DNA of 64,000 bases from assembly GCA_902362805.1 (NCBI GenBank), contig CABIXY010000003.1, positions 343,140 through 407,139 on the forward strand. The letters are read 5' to 3'. Made by a program: the position numbers and the translations under genes. The notes beneath the pieces are model-generated. The model saw only the letters and a program-made list of their open reading frames with translations, searched no databases and was not told the origin of the DNA. Shown piece by piece: positions 31,748 to 40,449 of the stretch (positions within the stretch are counted from its first letter, which is position 1; the number at the start of each line of letters is the position of its first letter). The DNA is from Eubacteriaceae bacterium (GTDB lineage Bacteria > Bacillota > Clostridia > Peptostreptococcales > Anaerovoracaceae).

Positions 31748-33031
31748 ATGTCAGAACATAAATTCAATACAAACTGCATTCATGCAGGATACAAGGCAGA
31801 AAGCGGCCAGCCGCAGGTACTGCCTATCGTTCAGAATACTACATACAGATACTATAACGCAGAAGATGTAGCGAAGCTCTTTGACCTCGAAAGCGCAGAT
31901 TTCATGTACACCAGATTGGGCAGCCCTACGGTTAACGCTCTGGAGGAGAAGATGGCGGCATTAGAAGGAGGCACTGCGGCTATTGCAGCCAGTGCTGGGC
32001 AGGCCGCTAATCTGATTACTATGCTGAATATCTGTGAAGCAGGGGATCACATCATCGCCTGTGCCAACATCTATGGCGGAACCCATAACCTCTTCGGCGT
32101 AACCCTCAAGAAGATGGGCATTGAAACGACCTTTATCGATCAAGATATCAGCAAGGAGGAAATCGTCGCTTTGGCAAAGCCCAACACGAAAGTCCTCTTC
32201 GGAGAGTCTTTGGGAAATCCAGCGCTGACTGTTCTCGATATCGAAAAATTCAGCCAGGCAGCAAAGGAGATCGGAGTGCCTCTTGTAGTAGATAATACTT
32301 TAGCTTCTCCGTACCTCTGCCAGCCGCTGAAGCACGGCGCTGATTTTGTCGTTCATTCTACGACAAAGTGGGCAGATGGTCACGCTACTTCCGTAGGAGG
32401 AATGGTCATCGAAGGTGGAAACTTTGATTGGAACAAATATGCTGATAAGTTTCCAGGCATGGTAGAACCGGATGAGAGTTATCACGGTATCAAGTATTAT
32501 GAGAAGTTTGGCGGTCAGGCATTCTGCCTCAAGTTGAGAGCACAGATGCTGCGGGACTTGGGATGCACCATGTCTCCGATGAACGCATTTCTAACCTTCC
32601 AGGGACTTGACACTTTGCATCTGCGCATGGAAAGACACAGCAAAAATGCTATGGCGCTTGCGGAGTTCCTGCAGAAGCATCCAAAAGTAGACTGGGTAAA
32701 ATATCCTGGACTTCCTGGCGACGACGACTACGAGAGAGCGCAGAAATATCTGCCGAAGGGAGCCAGCGGCGTTCTCAGCTTTGGCGTCAAAGGCGGCAGA
32801 GCAGCAGGCGAAGCGTGTCTGGCTAATCTGAAATTGGCCAGCATCGTAGTGCATGTGGGAGATATCCGTACCAGCGTACTTCACCCGGCATCCACTACCC
32901 ACAGACAGCTCAGTGAAGAAGATCAATTGGCAGGCGGCATCAAGCCGGAACTGATCAGAGTGTCCGTCGGATGTGAAGACATCGAAGATATCCTGGCAGA
33001 CTTTGATCAGGCATTGAACCAGGTAAAATAG
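31748..33031 (+). CDS. metY: O-acetylhomoserine sulfhydrylase (PLP enzyme)
   Basis: 427 residues of the Cys/Met-metabolism PLP family. It would convert O-acetylhomoserine and sulfide to homocysteine. IHAGYKAESGQPQVLPIVQN, YTRLGSPTVNALEEKMAALE, VVDNTLASPYLCQPLKHGAD and HSTTKWADGH (PLP Lys about 207) match MetY more closely than MetB/MetC. Related methionine gamma-lyases share these motifs, so a catabolic role is the main alternative. It is a single-gene unit ending in a terminator. AAGGAAG precedes the ATG. Confidence 0.9.
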   Translation: MSEHKFNTNCIHAGYKAESGQPQVLPIVQNTTYRYYNAEDVAKLFDLESADFMYTRLGSPTVNALEEKMAALEGGTAAIAASAGQAANLITMLNICEAGDHIIACANIYGGTHNLFGVTLKKMGIETTFIDQDISKEEIVALAKPNTKVLFGESLGNPALTVLDIEKFSQAAKEIGVPLVVDNTLASPYLCQPLKHGADFVVHSTTKWADGHATSVGGMVIEGGNFDWNKYADKFPGMVEPDESYHGIKYYEKFGGQAFCLKLRAQMLRDLGCTMSPMNAFLTFQGLDTLHLRMERHSKNAMALAEFLQKHPKVDWVKYPGLPGDDDYERAQKYLPKGASGVLSFGVKGGRAAGEACLANLKLASIVVHVGDIRTSVLHPASTTHRQLSEEDQLAGGIKPELIRVSVGCEDIEDILADFDQALNQVK

Positions 33032-33041
33032 GATACATTGT

Positions 33042-33075
33042 AAAAATGGCGGCGTAAGGCCGTCATTTTTTATTG
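33042..33075 (+). terminator. Terminator of metY
   Basis: AAAAATGGCGGC (33042-33053) pairs with GCCGTCATTTTT (33059-33070) with one G-T wobble, followed by T-rich sequence, 11 bp after the metY stop. Confidence 0.85.
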
Positions 33076-33333
33076 GATTTTTGCTGCGTTTTTGCTGAAC
33101 TCGCTCCCACGAGTGTCGTTTTACCTGTCATTTTGCAAAAAATAGCCAAAAACGCCTAAAAAATTTGGCGCTTTAAGCGGTGTGCACGCTGTATACGCAG
33201 AGAGTGCTAAAAGCTGCGACGAAGTTCCAACGGTTACAGCCGACGAAGCAGAGGGCATACCCTTTGCCGCATCTAAGGTTTTAGGTGCTATTGGTTTTTT
33301 TTGATCAAATAGAGGTTAAAAGTAATATCGTCC
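33076..33333. other. Intergenic sequence without a gene
   Basis: No reading frame with a ribosome site and no clear hairpin. There is a run of T at 33295-33302 and a few short imperfect dyads. The only functional signal I see is the promoter that follows. Confidence 0.5.
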
Positions 33334-33362
33334 TTGACAGATTAGAGTAATTATATTACAAT
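33334..33362 (+). promoter_or_regulatory. Promoter of 33393 gene
   Basis: TTGACA (33334-33339), 17-bp spacer, TACAAT (33357-33362), 31 bp before ATG 33393, which has AGGAGGAG. Confidence 0.7.
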
Positions 33363-33392
33363 AATGTAAAATAATGTATATCAGGAGGAGCG

Positions 33393-34226
33393 ATGTACGG
33401 ATTTACGCAAGAGATAGAGGACGAACTGGAAAATATCCGATTTTTGATTAACGAACTGGAGACCCATGGTTGTGAAGTGCCCGATGGTGCGCTCGTTTAC
33501 AAAAAAATCAATGGACAATTCTATTATTATCGTCAGTATTACAATGGTAATATAAAGAAGTCTGAGTACCTGGGACAATATAATGATGAGAAGGTTCTTA
33601 AGTTTAAAGCCGCTAAATTCAATGCTCTGAGGCTGAAAGTGCTGAAGCAGGATCTGGCACTACTCATGAATCTGCGAGAAAAATATGTACGTTATGAGCC
33701 TGCGGAGATTCACAGGCGGCTGCCATCTTCCTATAAAGACCTGCCTGACGAGTGCTATGTGGATGATAAGTTTGAAAGACTCTGTGACTGGGCAGCGGAA
33801 GATTATGAGTCCAGTTCCTTTCCTTTTGCAAGAACGGGATGCACGACTATCGATGGAACAAAGGTCAGATCAAAGGGAGAGTGCATCTGGTATGACACCC
33901 TCTACAGATATGCAGTTCCCTTCAGGTATGAAGAAACGTTGAAACTTAGAGATGAAACTGGGCGCAAGGTTGCCGTGCATCCGGATTTTTCAATCATGTG
34001 TTATAACGAGAGGGTAATCTACATAGAACATGCGGGGATGCTGCTGAAACCTTCCTATATGGAAGACTTTAAGTGGAAAATTACGACGTATCTACGCAAC
34101 AATATCGTTATGGGGGATAACCTTTTTGTCACCAGCGATAATAAAGACAGCGGAATCAACTCACAGATGATCGACCTCTTTGTAAAAAATATGATCAAAC
34201 CGCTGGTTTTTGGAAACAAAACGTAG
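33393..34226 (+). CDS. PD-(D/E)XK-like protein of unknown function
   Basis: 277 residues. About 1-120 is helical and charged, with YKKINGQFYYYRQYYNGNIK (a repeat-like substrate-recognition look). About 155-277 carries VRSKGECIWYDTLYRYAVPF, AVHPDFSIMCYNERVIYIEH and WKITTYLRNNI. The order E...PDF...(Y)IEH...K fits a PD-(D/E)XK nuclease core (Glu, Asp, Glu-x-His in place of ExK). I have seen such proteins as isolated genes in Firmicutes; no partner methylase is nearby. It may be a nuclease or a decayed relative. Confidence 0.6.
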   Translation: MYGFTQEIEDELENIRFLINELETHGCEVPDGALVYKKINGQFYYYRQYYNGNIKKSEYLGQYNDEKVLKFKAAKFNALRLKVLKQDLALLMNLREKYVRYEPAEIHRRLPSSYKDLPDECYVDDKFERLCDWAAEDYESSSFPFARTGCTTIDGTKVRSKGECIWYDTLYRYAVPFRYEETLKLRDETGRKVAVHPDFSIMCYNERVIYIEHAGMLLKPSYMEDFKWKITTYLRNNIVMGDNLFVTSDNKDSGINSQMIDLFVKNMIKPLVFGNKT

Positions 34227-34257
34227 TACAATGGTCTTAAGTACAAGGAGGAAAGAC

Positions 34258-34707
34258 ATGGATTACAGAATCGCTTTGAAACAACTCATTGAAGAATATC
34301 GGGACGGTATTTTAGAAATTTATCAGGTGACATCGCCCACTGCCATGAAGGATGCAAAGAAACTGGGCCTTTTTAAGAAGAGAAAGTTCGGATCGTATAT
34401 TGAGAGTTTCAGAAGCCATATGGAGACCGCAAAGGCACTGGATGTGGATGCCATAGAGATCCCAGAGACGGACGAAGAATCTGAGAACTTAGTAGCATTG
34501 TTGAGAAAAAGTATTGAATCCTTCTGCCTGTTCTGCGACTTGAGTATAGAGTTCTACGAAATAGCGGAGAAGAAACAGTACAAGGACGGAGGCGTTACAG
34601 TAGAGGAATATACCCAGGCTTTGAGCCAGATGCAGCGAGTCCTCATGCGGTCTTTCGAGGATCTGAACAACCTAGGACAGGGATACGACGCGTTCCAAGC
34701 CAGCTAA
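34258..34707 (+). CDS. Helical soluble protein, unknown function
   Basis: 149 residues from ATG 34258, which has AAGGAGGAAAG. It is acidic and mainly helical (ALKQLIEEYRDGILEIYQVT, NLVALLRKSIESFCLFCDLS). There is no signal peptide or membrane segment. It follows the PD-(D/E)XK-like gene by 31 bp and is probably in the same transcript. No family is recognised. Confidence 0.65.
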   Translation: MDYRIALKQLIEEYRDGILEIYQVTSPTAMKDAKKLGLFKKRKFGSYIESFRSHMETAKALDVDAIEIPETDEESENLVALLRKSIESFCLFCDLSIEFYEIAEKKQYKDGGVTVEEYTQALSQMQRVLMRSFEDLNNLGQGYDAFQAS

Positions 34708-34732
34708 ACGTACAGCTAAACTGCACTCCTTC

Positions 34733-35018
34733 GCGGCAGATGCCGCTTCGCTGTCCCATTTTCCATTGCAGCTGAAGCTGCGGAAAATCGGCAAGCTGGG
34801 GAACGCCAGCAGTCAATTGCAGCCGGCCAAGGCCGGGCAATTGTTGCATAAGGTCTTCCCTGCAATTCGCTATGCGTGAATTGGGGCAAGAACCATTAAC
34901 CATAAATTCTGTCTTGCAAATTGAAGCCCTAGCCCGGTTTGCACAAGCAAACCGCGGCAGGTCTCATGCACCGAATTCGCAAATCTATGATTTGCTGAAT
35001 TCGACTGCCGCCTGCGGC
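34733..35018. repeat. Array of consecutive hairpins, including module copy 2
   Basis: Successive hairpins: GCGGCA/TGCCGC (34733-34746); GCAGCT/AGCTGC inside TTTTCC/GGAAAA (34759-34787); CAATTGC..CCGGCC/GGCCGG..GCAATTG (34814-34843); CAATTC/GAATTG (34863-34883); CGGTTTGC/GCAAACCG (34935-34954) between the conserved flanks TTGAAGCCCTAGCC and GGCAGGTCTCATGC (34921-34969); GAATTC..CAAATC/GATTTG..GAATTC (34973-35002); GCCGC/GCGGC (35007-35018). The 34708-35033 interval contains no convincing gene. Confidence 0.75.
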
Positions 35019-35033
35019 TCTTTGGACAGAATG

Positions 35034-35930
35034 TCATACGACGAGTATCATACTGACGATCTTACCGATTAATACAGAAATTATCAAACTTCCCAGCCAG
35101 ATCAGACAGGCCTTGGGAAGTTTTTGCTGTTTCACCAGAAGAATGCTGGAGTTAAAACAGGGGACAGAGAAAGTCATTATCATCATCATGACGATGAGCT
35201 GAATCGCATCGAAGGTTCCTTTGCTGGCAAAGGACAACAGTGAAGCGGAGCCAAAGTCTCGTTTGAGGATGTTGAGCACGAAAAGGCTGGCGGCTTCTTT
35301 TGGCAGATGGAGAAAATGTTCCATAAAAGGGCCAAAGGCCTCAGCAATGAAATCCAATATGCCATAATAGGCTGCAATGCTGATGATGATGCTGCCGCCG
35401 CAGAATGGCAATGCGGTGTCCGCCACGGAGAGAAACGCTTCTTTGACAATGCGGAACAGGTTGAACGAAGACGCGTCACTAGAAATTTTCACCAGGCCCT
35501 GGTTTAAGGGATACACTTTGGATATGAGAAAATAGATGACCGCCATGAATCCGAAGCAGAAGAACAGATATAACAGGAAGACGCGCAGTGTGACCATAGC
35601 GGCAAAAGTGGCGATGATGGCCAGCTGTGAGGAACAAGGTACGACCAGGATCAAGAGCCAGATCATACGCGTTCTCATAGGCGGGTTTTTTACGTAATCC
35701 AAAGAGGCAAGGGCTACTGTCGTGCAGCCAAGACCGATAAAGCTATAAAAAAACTGATTGATCAGGGGACTCGTTTTTTGCAAAAAAGGAATTTTCGGTA
35801 ATATTTGTCCAAAAATTCCTAAGAATACCATAATAGGAAACAGCACCAGAAACAGATATCTGGGAGTCAGAGTTAGGAGACCGAAGTCACCGAATAAGAT
35901 TGACTGCAAAAGAGTTGTAATATTGTTCAT
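35034..35930 (-). CDS. Stand-alone FeoB-type gate / nucleoside-recognition membrane protein
   Basis: 298 residues with about eight hydrophobic segments. LLILVVPCSSQLAIIATFAA, LNILKRDFGSASLLSF and FSVPCFNSSILLVKQQ resemble the Gate motifs of FeoB, including the Cys-containing VPCSxQ and VPCxxS strings. The N-terminal GTPase domain of FeoB is absent and no feoA is nearby. Such proteins are usually annotated as nucleoside-recognition domain proteins. A metal or small-solute transport role is inferred. AAGGAG sits close before ATG 35930. Confidence 0.75.
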   Translation of the reverse strand: MNNITTLLQSILFGDFGLLTLTPRYLFLVLFPIMVFLGIFGQILPKIPFLQKTSPLINQFFYSFIGLGCTTVALASLDYVKNPPMRTRMIWLLILVVPCSSQLAIIATFAAMVTLRVFLLYLFFCFGFMAVIYFLISKVYPLNQGLVKISSDASSFNLFRIVKEAFLSVADTALPFCGGSIIISIAAYYGILDFIAEAFGPFMEHFLHLPKEAASLFVLNILKRDFGSASLLSFASKGTFDAIQLIVMMMIMTFSVPCFNSSILLVKQQKLPKACLIWLGSLIISVLIGKIVSMILVV

Positions 35931-36014
35931 TTCTCCTTTTTAATCCTTTCAAAAAATGGTATACTATATGTGTATGTGTAAAAATAGATTTCATGAAAGA
36001 AAGAGGTACATCAG

Positions 36015-37232
36015 GTGGGAGCAATTGAAATCGTAATGATGATACTGTTAGGTTTGACACTGGTCATGCTCATCCTCGTCTACAGCAGGTTTTCCGCCAT
36101 AAAGAGAGAAATCAAAGAGTCCAGAGTGGAGACCATTCAATATATCAATAATTCCTTTAAAAATTTTGGTGATATGGTTACGGGCAATCAAAAAGAAATC
36201 ACTCAGATGCAGGACAGGAGGCTCTACGAACTCAACGAAAAGTTCAATCACATGGCTTTGGAAAATGAGCAGAAATTAGAGAACATCCGCTATACCATGT
36301 CTAAGAAAATCGGCGAGTTGACGGAGGATAACAACAGGCAGCTCGAACAGATGCGGCAGACCGTTGACGAAAAGCTGCAGAAGACTTTGGAAGACCGCAT
36401 CGGACAATCATTCAAACTAGTCAGTGAAAGACTGGAACAGGTTTACAAAGGATTGGGCGAGATGCAGACCTTAGCCACAGGCGTGGGCGATTTGAAAAAA
36501 GTGCTCTCCAATGTGAAAACGAGAGGCATTTTGGGAGAAATCCAGCTGGGCGCCATCTTAGAGCAGATTCTTTCCCCTGATCAATACGAAGAAAATGTGA
36601 CGACCAAAAGCACGGGGGCAGAGCGAGTGGAATATGCCATCAAGCTGCCAGGTGAGGACGATAGATTCATCTATCTGCCCATCGATGCGAAATTCCCGGC
36701 GGATGCCTATTCCAAACTTGCAGATGCCTACGATACCGGAGATACAGCGGCCATCGATGCGGCTGGAAAAAGCCTGGAACGTGTCATAAAGTCAGAGGCA
36801 AAAGATATCAAAGAGAAATACATAGAACCGCCCGGCACTACGGATTTTGGCATCATGTTCCTGCCATTTGAAGGGCTTTACGCCGAAGTGGTCAGGCGCG
36901 GACTTGTAGAGGTATTGCAGAGAGATTACAAAGTCAATATCGCAGGACCTACGACGATGGCGGCGCTGCTCAACAGTTTACAAATGGGCTTCAAAACCCT
37001 GGCAATACAAAAGCATTCCAGCGAGGTCTGGGACATTCTGGGCGCGGTCAAAAACGAATTCGGCAAATTTGAAGATGTTTTGACGGCAGCACAGAAGAAA
37101 ATCAATCAGGCAGGAGACGATTTGGACAAACTGGTGGGCACCAGGTCGAGAATGATCAGAAGCAAGCTGCGTAAAGTTACCACACTTACAGATGAAGAAT
37201 CAAACGCATTACTTGAATTAGAGGAGAAATAA
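36015..37232 (+). CDS. rmuC: RmuC-family DNA recombination protein
   Basis: 405 residues. An N-terminal membrane anchor (IVMMILLGLTLVMLILVYSR) is followed by a long coiled coil to about 150, then the RmuC nuclease-like domain: VKTRGILGEIQLGAILEQIL, IYLPIDAKFPADAYSKL, FGIMFLPFEGLYAEVVRR and GPTTMAALLNSLQMGFKTLA. RmuC limits inversions at short inverted repeats in E. coli. It starts at GTG 36015 and is followed three bases later by the phosphoesterase gene. Confidence 0.93.
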   Translation: MGAIEIVMMILLGLTLVMLILVYSRFSAIKREIKESRVETIQYINNSFKNFGDMVTGNQKEITQMQDRRLYELNEKFNHMALENEQKLENIRYTMSKKIGELTEDNNRQLEQMRQTVDEKLQKTLEDRIGQSFKLVSERLEQVYKGLGEMQTLATGVGDLKKVLSNVKTRGILGEIQLGAILEQILSPDQYEENVTTKSTGAERVEYAIKLPGEDDRFIYLPIDAKFPADAYSKLADAYDTGDTAAIDAAGKSLERVIKSEAKDIKEKYIEPPGTTDFGIMFLPFEGLYAEVVRRGLVEVLQRDYKVNIAGPTTMAALLNSLQMGFKTLAIQKHSSEVWDILGAVKNEFGKFEDVLTAAQKKINQAGDDLDKLVGTRSRMIRSKLRKVTTLTDEESNALLELEEK

Positions 37233-37235
37233 ACC

Positions 37236-37946
37236 TTGAGAATTTATGCAATAGGCGATTTGCATCTGTCCTTTGATGAGAGGATAGAAAAACCCATGGA
37301 CATCTTTGGTCCCAGATGGGTCAATCACCACGAAAGAGTAAAAGAAAAATGGGAAAGTCTGGTCAGACCGGAAGACGTGGTCATCATACCTGGCGACGTA
37401 TCCTGGGGTTTGCGGCAGGAAGAGGCTATTGCCGATCTGGACTGGATTCACAGGCTGCCAGGCAGAAAGGTGATTACCAAAGGCAACCATGACCTGTGGT
37501 GGACATCTGTGACGCGGCTGAACCGGCTGTATGACGATATGACATTTCTGCAGAATCACTGCTATCTGGCCGATGAGAACACCGCCATCTGCGGGACCAG
37601 GGGTTGGATCTGTCCCGGTATGGAAGGCTTTGACGAACACGACCAGAAGATTTTCAACCGAGAACTTCTGCGACTTGAATTTTCCCTCAAAGAAGCGAAG
37701 AGCAGCGGTGCGGAGACGATTATTGCGGCACTTCATTATCCGCCGACCAATGACAAAATGCAGGGGTCGGGTTTTACTGAAATGCTGACAGAATACGGCG
37801 TAAAAATCTGTGTATATGGACATTTACACGGTAAAGATGCTTTTAAAAATGGGATTAAAGGTGTTTTGAACCGCGTAGAATATAAATTGGTTTCCCTCGA
37901 TTATCTCGAAGGACAGCCAGAGCTAATTGTAAAGGTGGGTGAATAA
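37236..37946 (+). CDS. Metallophosphoesterase
   Basis: 236 residues from TTG 37236 (GAGGAG at 9 bp). Calcineurin-like motifs in order: GDLHLS, PGDVSWG, TKGNHDLWW, LHYPP and YGHLHG, with all metal ligands present. It is cytosolic, without a signal peptide. Substrate unknown; related proteins are labelled serine/threonine phosphatase or phosphohydrolase. It is linked to rmuC upstream and overlaps the deoB ribosome site, so it belongs to the rmuC-deoB-pdp gene string. Confidence 0.9.
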   Translation: MRIYAIGDLHLSFDERIEKPMDIFGPRWVNHHERVKEKWESLVRPEDVVIIPGDVSWGLRQEEAIADLDWIHRLPGRKVITKGNHDLWWTSVTRLNRLYDDMTFLQNHCYLADENTAICGTRGWICPGMEGFDEHDQKIFNRELLRLEFSLKEAKSSGAETIIAALHYPPTNDKMQGSGFTEMLTEYGVKICVYGHLHGKDAFKNGIKGVLNRVEYKLVSLDYLEGQPELIVKVGE

Positions 37947-37947
37947 A

Positions 37948-39117
37948 ATGAAAAGGGTAACATTAATCGTAATGGACAGTATGGGAGTTGGAGCGCTGCC
38001 TGATGCCGAGAAGTATGGCGATAAAGGCGCGGACACCTTTGGACACATTGTAATGAATAACGCAAAATTTGAGATTCCAAATCTGCGGGAGCTGGGGCTT
38101 GGCAATATTCCAGGCATCGCAGAAGGAACCCTGAAAATAGACGAACCGGTAGGGGATTTTGGCAAGATGAAGGAACGCTCCACCGGCAAAGATACTATTA
38201 CTGGACATTGGGAAATCACGGGACTTGAGACGAAGACCCCTTTTAAGACCTACCCTGACGGTTTCCCGAAAGAATTCATGGAACAGTTTGAAGCGAAGAT
38301 TGGCGTAGGCTGCCTGGGCAACTATCCGGCCTCTGGGACAGAAATCATCGAGGAATTGGGTCCAGAACACGAAAAGACAGGGAAACCCATTGTCTACACA
38401 TCTGCAGACAGTGTCTTTCAGATTGCGGCTAATACCGATGTCATCCCCTTGGGAAGACTGTATGAAATCTGCGAAGCGGCAAGAAAACTGCTGGTAGGCG
38501 ACTGGGCTTGCGGCAGAGTCATCGCCAGACCATATATCATAGAAAACGGCAAGAGGGTGAGAACCTCTGATCGAAAGGATTATGCGGTTTCACCCAGTGG
38601 AGAGACCCTTTTGGATAAAGTGAAGAAAACAGGCAAGACTGTCTATGCGATAGGCAAGATCAGCGATATTTTTAACGGACAGGGTGTGACACAGGCCGTA
38701 CACACAGAAAATAATATGGACGGCGTAAGTAAGACCATAGAAGCCTTAAAACAACCCTTTGAGGGATTTATATTCACCAATCTGGTGGACTTTGATTCCA
38801 AATTCGGCCACAGAAGAGACCCGATCGGATACGGACAGGCGATTATGGATTTCGACCGCAGACTGCCGGAAGTCATCATGGCTATGGAGGACGATGATTT
38901 GCTGATGATCTGTGCAGATCACGGCAATGACCCTGTTCACAGCGGATGGGATCACACCAGGGAATACGTGCCAATTTTGATATGGGGAAAGAAGATCAAA
39001 GCTGGCATCGACTTAGGTGTGCGCAACTCTTTTGCAGATATCGGAGCCACCATTGCAGAGTATCTGGACGCAGAACCTACGCTCATCGGAGAGAGCTTTT
39101 TAAAGGAGATTTTTTGA
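37948..39117 (+). CDS. deoB: Phosphopentomutase
   Basis: 389 residues from ATG 37948 (AAGGTGGG upstream; in-frame GTG 37939 is less likely). It interconverts ribose (or deoxyribose) 1-phosphate and 5-phosphate. Motifs of the alkaline phosphatase-like family: VTLIVMDSMGVGALPDA, GKDTITGHWEITG, TNLVDFDSKFGHRRD, CADHGNDP and HTREYVP. It is directly followed by the nucleoside phosphorylase gene, making a nucleoside salvage pair. Confidence 0.96.
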   Translation: MKRVTLIVMDSMGVGALPDAEKYGDKGADTFGHIVMNNAKFEIPNLRELGLGNIPGIAEGTLKIDEPVGDFGKMKERSTGKDTITGHWEITGLETKTPFKTYPDGFPKEFMEQFEAKIGVGCLGNYPASGTEIIEELGPEHEKTGKPIVYTSADSVFQIAANTDVIPLGRLYEICEAARKLLVGDWACGRVIARPYIIENGKRVRTSDRKDYAVSPSGETLLDKVKKTGKTVYAIGKISDIFNGQGVTQAVHTENNMDGVSKTIEALKQPFEGFIFTNLVDFDSKFGHRRDPIGYGQAIMDFDRRLPEVIMAMEDDDLLMICADHGNDPVHSGWDHTREYVPILIWGKKIKAGIDLGVRNSFADIGATIAEYLDAEPTLIGESFLKEIF

Positions 39118-39118
39118 A

Positions 39119-40426
39119 ATGAATATGAATGATATCATTCTGAAGAAAAGAGATGGGGGGAAACTGTCACAGGCAGAGATTCAATACTTCATCAAGGGTT
39201 ATGCAGAAGGGGAGATTCCTGACTATCAGGCCTCAGCGCTTCTGATGGCTATTTATTTTCAAAAGATGGATAAGGAAGAGACCTTTGAACTGACCAATGC
39301 CATGAGATATTCCGGCGATAACATCGACTTATCTGGCGTCAAAGGTATCAAAGTAGATAAGCACTCCACTGGCGGCGTAGGTGATAAGACGACGTTGATC
39401 GTAGCACCCCTTGCTGCCGCCTGTGGCGTTCCCATCGCAAAGATGAGCGGACGTGGTCTGGGATTTACGGGAGGAACTGTCGATAAACTGGAAGCGATTC
39501 CGGGATTTCAGACTTCTTTAGAGGCCAGTCAATTTCTCTCGCAGGTCAATGAAATCGGCATTTCCGTCATCGGGCAGACGGCTCATATCACTCCTGCAGA
39601 CAAGAAACTTTATGCCCTGCGGGACGTAACAGGTACGGTCGAAAACCTGAGCCTGATTGCTTCCAGCATTATGAGCAAAAAGCTGGCGGCTGGCAGCGAT
39701 GCCATCGTGCTGGACGTAAAGTGTGGTAATGGCGCTTTTATGGAGAATTTGGAAGACGCTGCAGCTCTTGGTAGAATGATGTGCGAAATCGGTACTGCCG
39801 CCGGTAAGCGAACTGTAGCTGCCATTACGGATATGAGCCAGCCTCTGGGCAAAGCAGTGGGCAACAGCCTGGAAGTGTTGGAAGCCATCGAAACCCTGAA
39901 GGGCAACGGCCCGGACGATATCACAGAATTGTCTCTGCGCCTTGCCGGAATCATGATATATCTGGGCGGCAGAGTAAAAACCCATGCAGAAGGTCAGATC
40001 ATGGCACAGCAGGCGCTAATCAGCGGCGCTGGCCTGGAGAAGCTGAAGAGTTTTATCGCCAGACAGGGCGGAGATATGACCGTGACAGAAGATTACAGCC
40101 TCTTCCCTCACGCTTCAGTGAAAAAGGATATCCTTGCCCCTGAAAGCGGCTTCATCGAGTCAATCTGTGCGAAGTCCATCGGTTTGGCATCACAGCATAC
40201 CGGTGCGGGCAGAGCGACCAAAGAAGATGTCGTTGACCTGGCAGCAGGCATCTACATACATAAAAAAGTAGGGGATCGTGTTTACAAGGGAGAGGCCCTG
40301 GCCACGATTTACGGGAATCATAAAAGCAAAGTCACCAATGCGGAGAAGGAAGCGGCAAAAGCCTTCTCAATCAGCAGAGAAAAGCCGCGCAGACCAGAGC
40401 TGATCAAAGAGGTTCTGGGATTATGA
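39119..40426 (+). CDS. pdp: Pyrimidine-nucleoside phosphorylase
   Basis: 435 residues. It splits uridine or thymidine with phosphate to base and (deoxy)ribose 1-phosphate, the substrate of DeoB. Motifs: KVDKHSTGGVGDKTTLIVAP, MSGRGLGFTGGTVDKLEAIP, LYALRDVTGTV and the phosphate-binding KCGNGAFM. The C-terminal beta-rich domain includes HTGAGRATKEDVVDLAAGIY. Its ATG follows the deoB stop by one base with AAGGAG upstream. Confidence 0.95.
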   Translation: MNMNDIILKKRDGGKLSQAEIQYFIKGYAEGEIPDYQASALLMAIYFQKMDKEETFELTNAMRYSGDNIDLSGVKGIKVDKHSTGGVGDKTTLIVAPLAAACGVPIAKMSGRGLGFTGGTVDKLEAIPGFQTSLEASQFLSQVNEIGISVIGQTAHITPADKKLYALRDVTGTVENLSLIASSIMSKKLAAGSDAIVLDVKCGNGAFMENLEDAAALGRMMCEIGTAAGKRTVAAITDMSQPLGKAVGNSLEVLEAIETLKGNGPDDITELSLRLAGIMIYLGGRVKTHAEGQIMAQQALISGAGLEKLKSFIARQGGDMTVTEDYSLFPHASVKKDILAPESGFIESICAKSIGLASQHTGAGRATKEDVVDLAAGIYIHKKVGDRVYKGEALATIYGNHKSKVTNAEKEAAKAFSISREKPRRPELIKEVLGL

Positions 40427-40449
40427 GTGATACGAAATCAGGTGTGTGA

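Noticed and set aside
34643..34903. Minus-strand 86-codon frame in the hairpin array
   Set aside because: It spans several palindromes, has no ribosome site and no protein-like composition.
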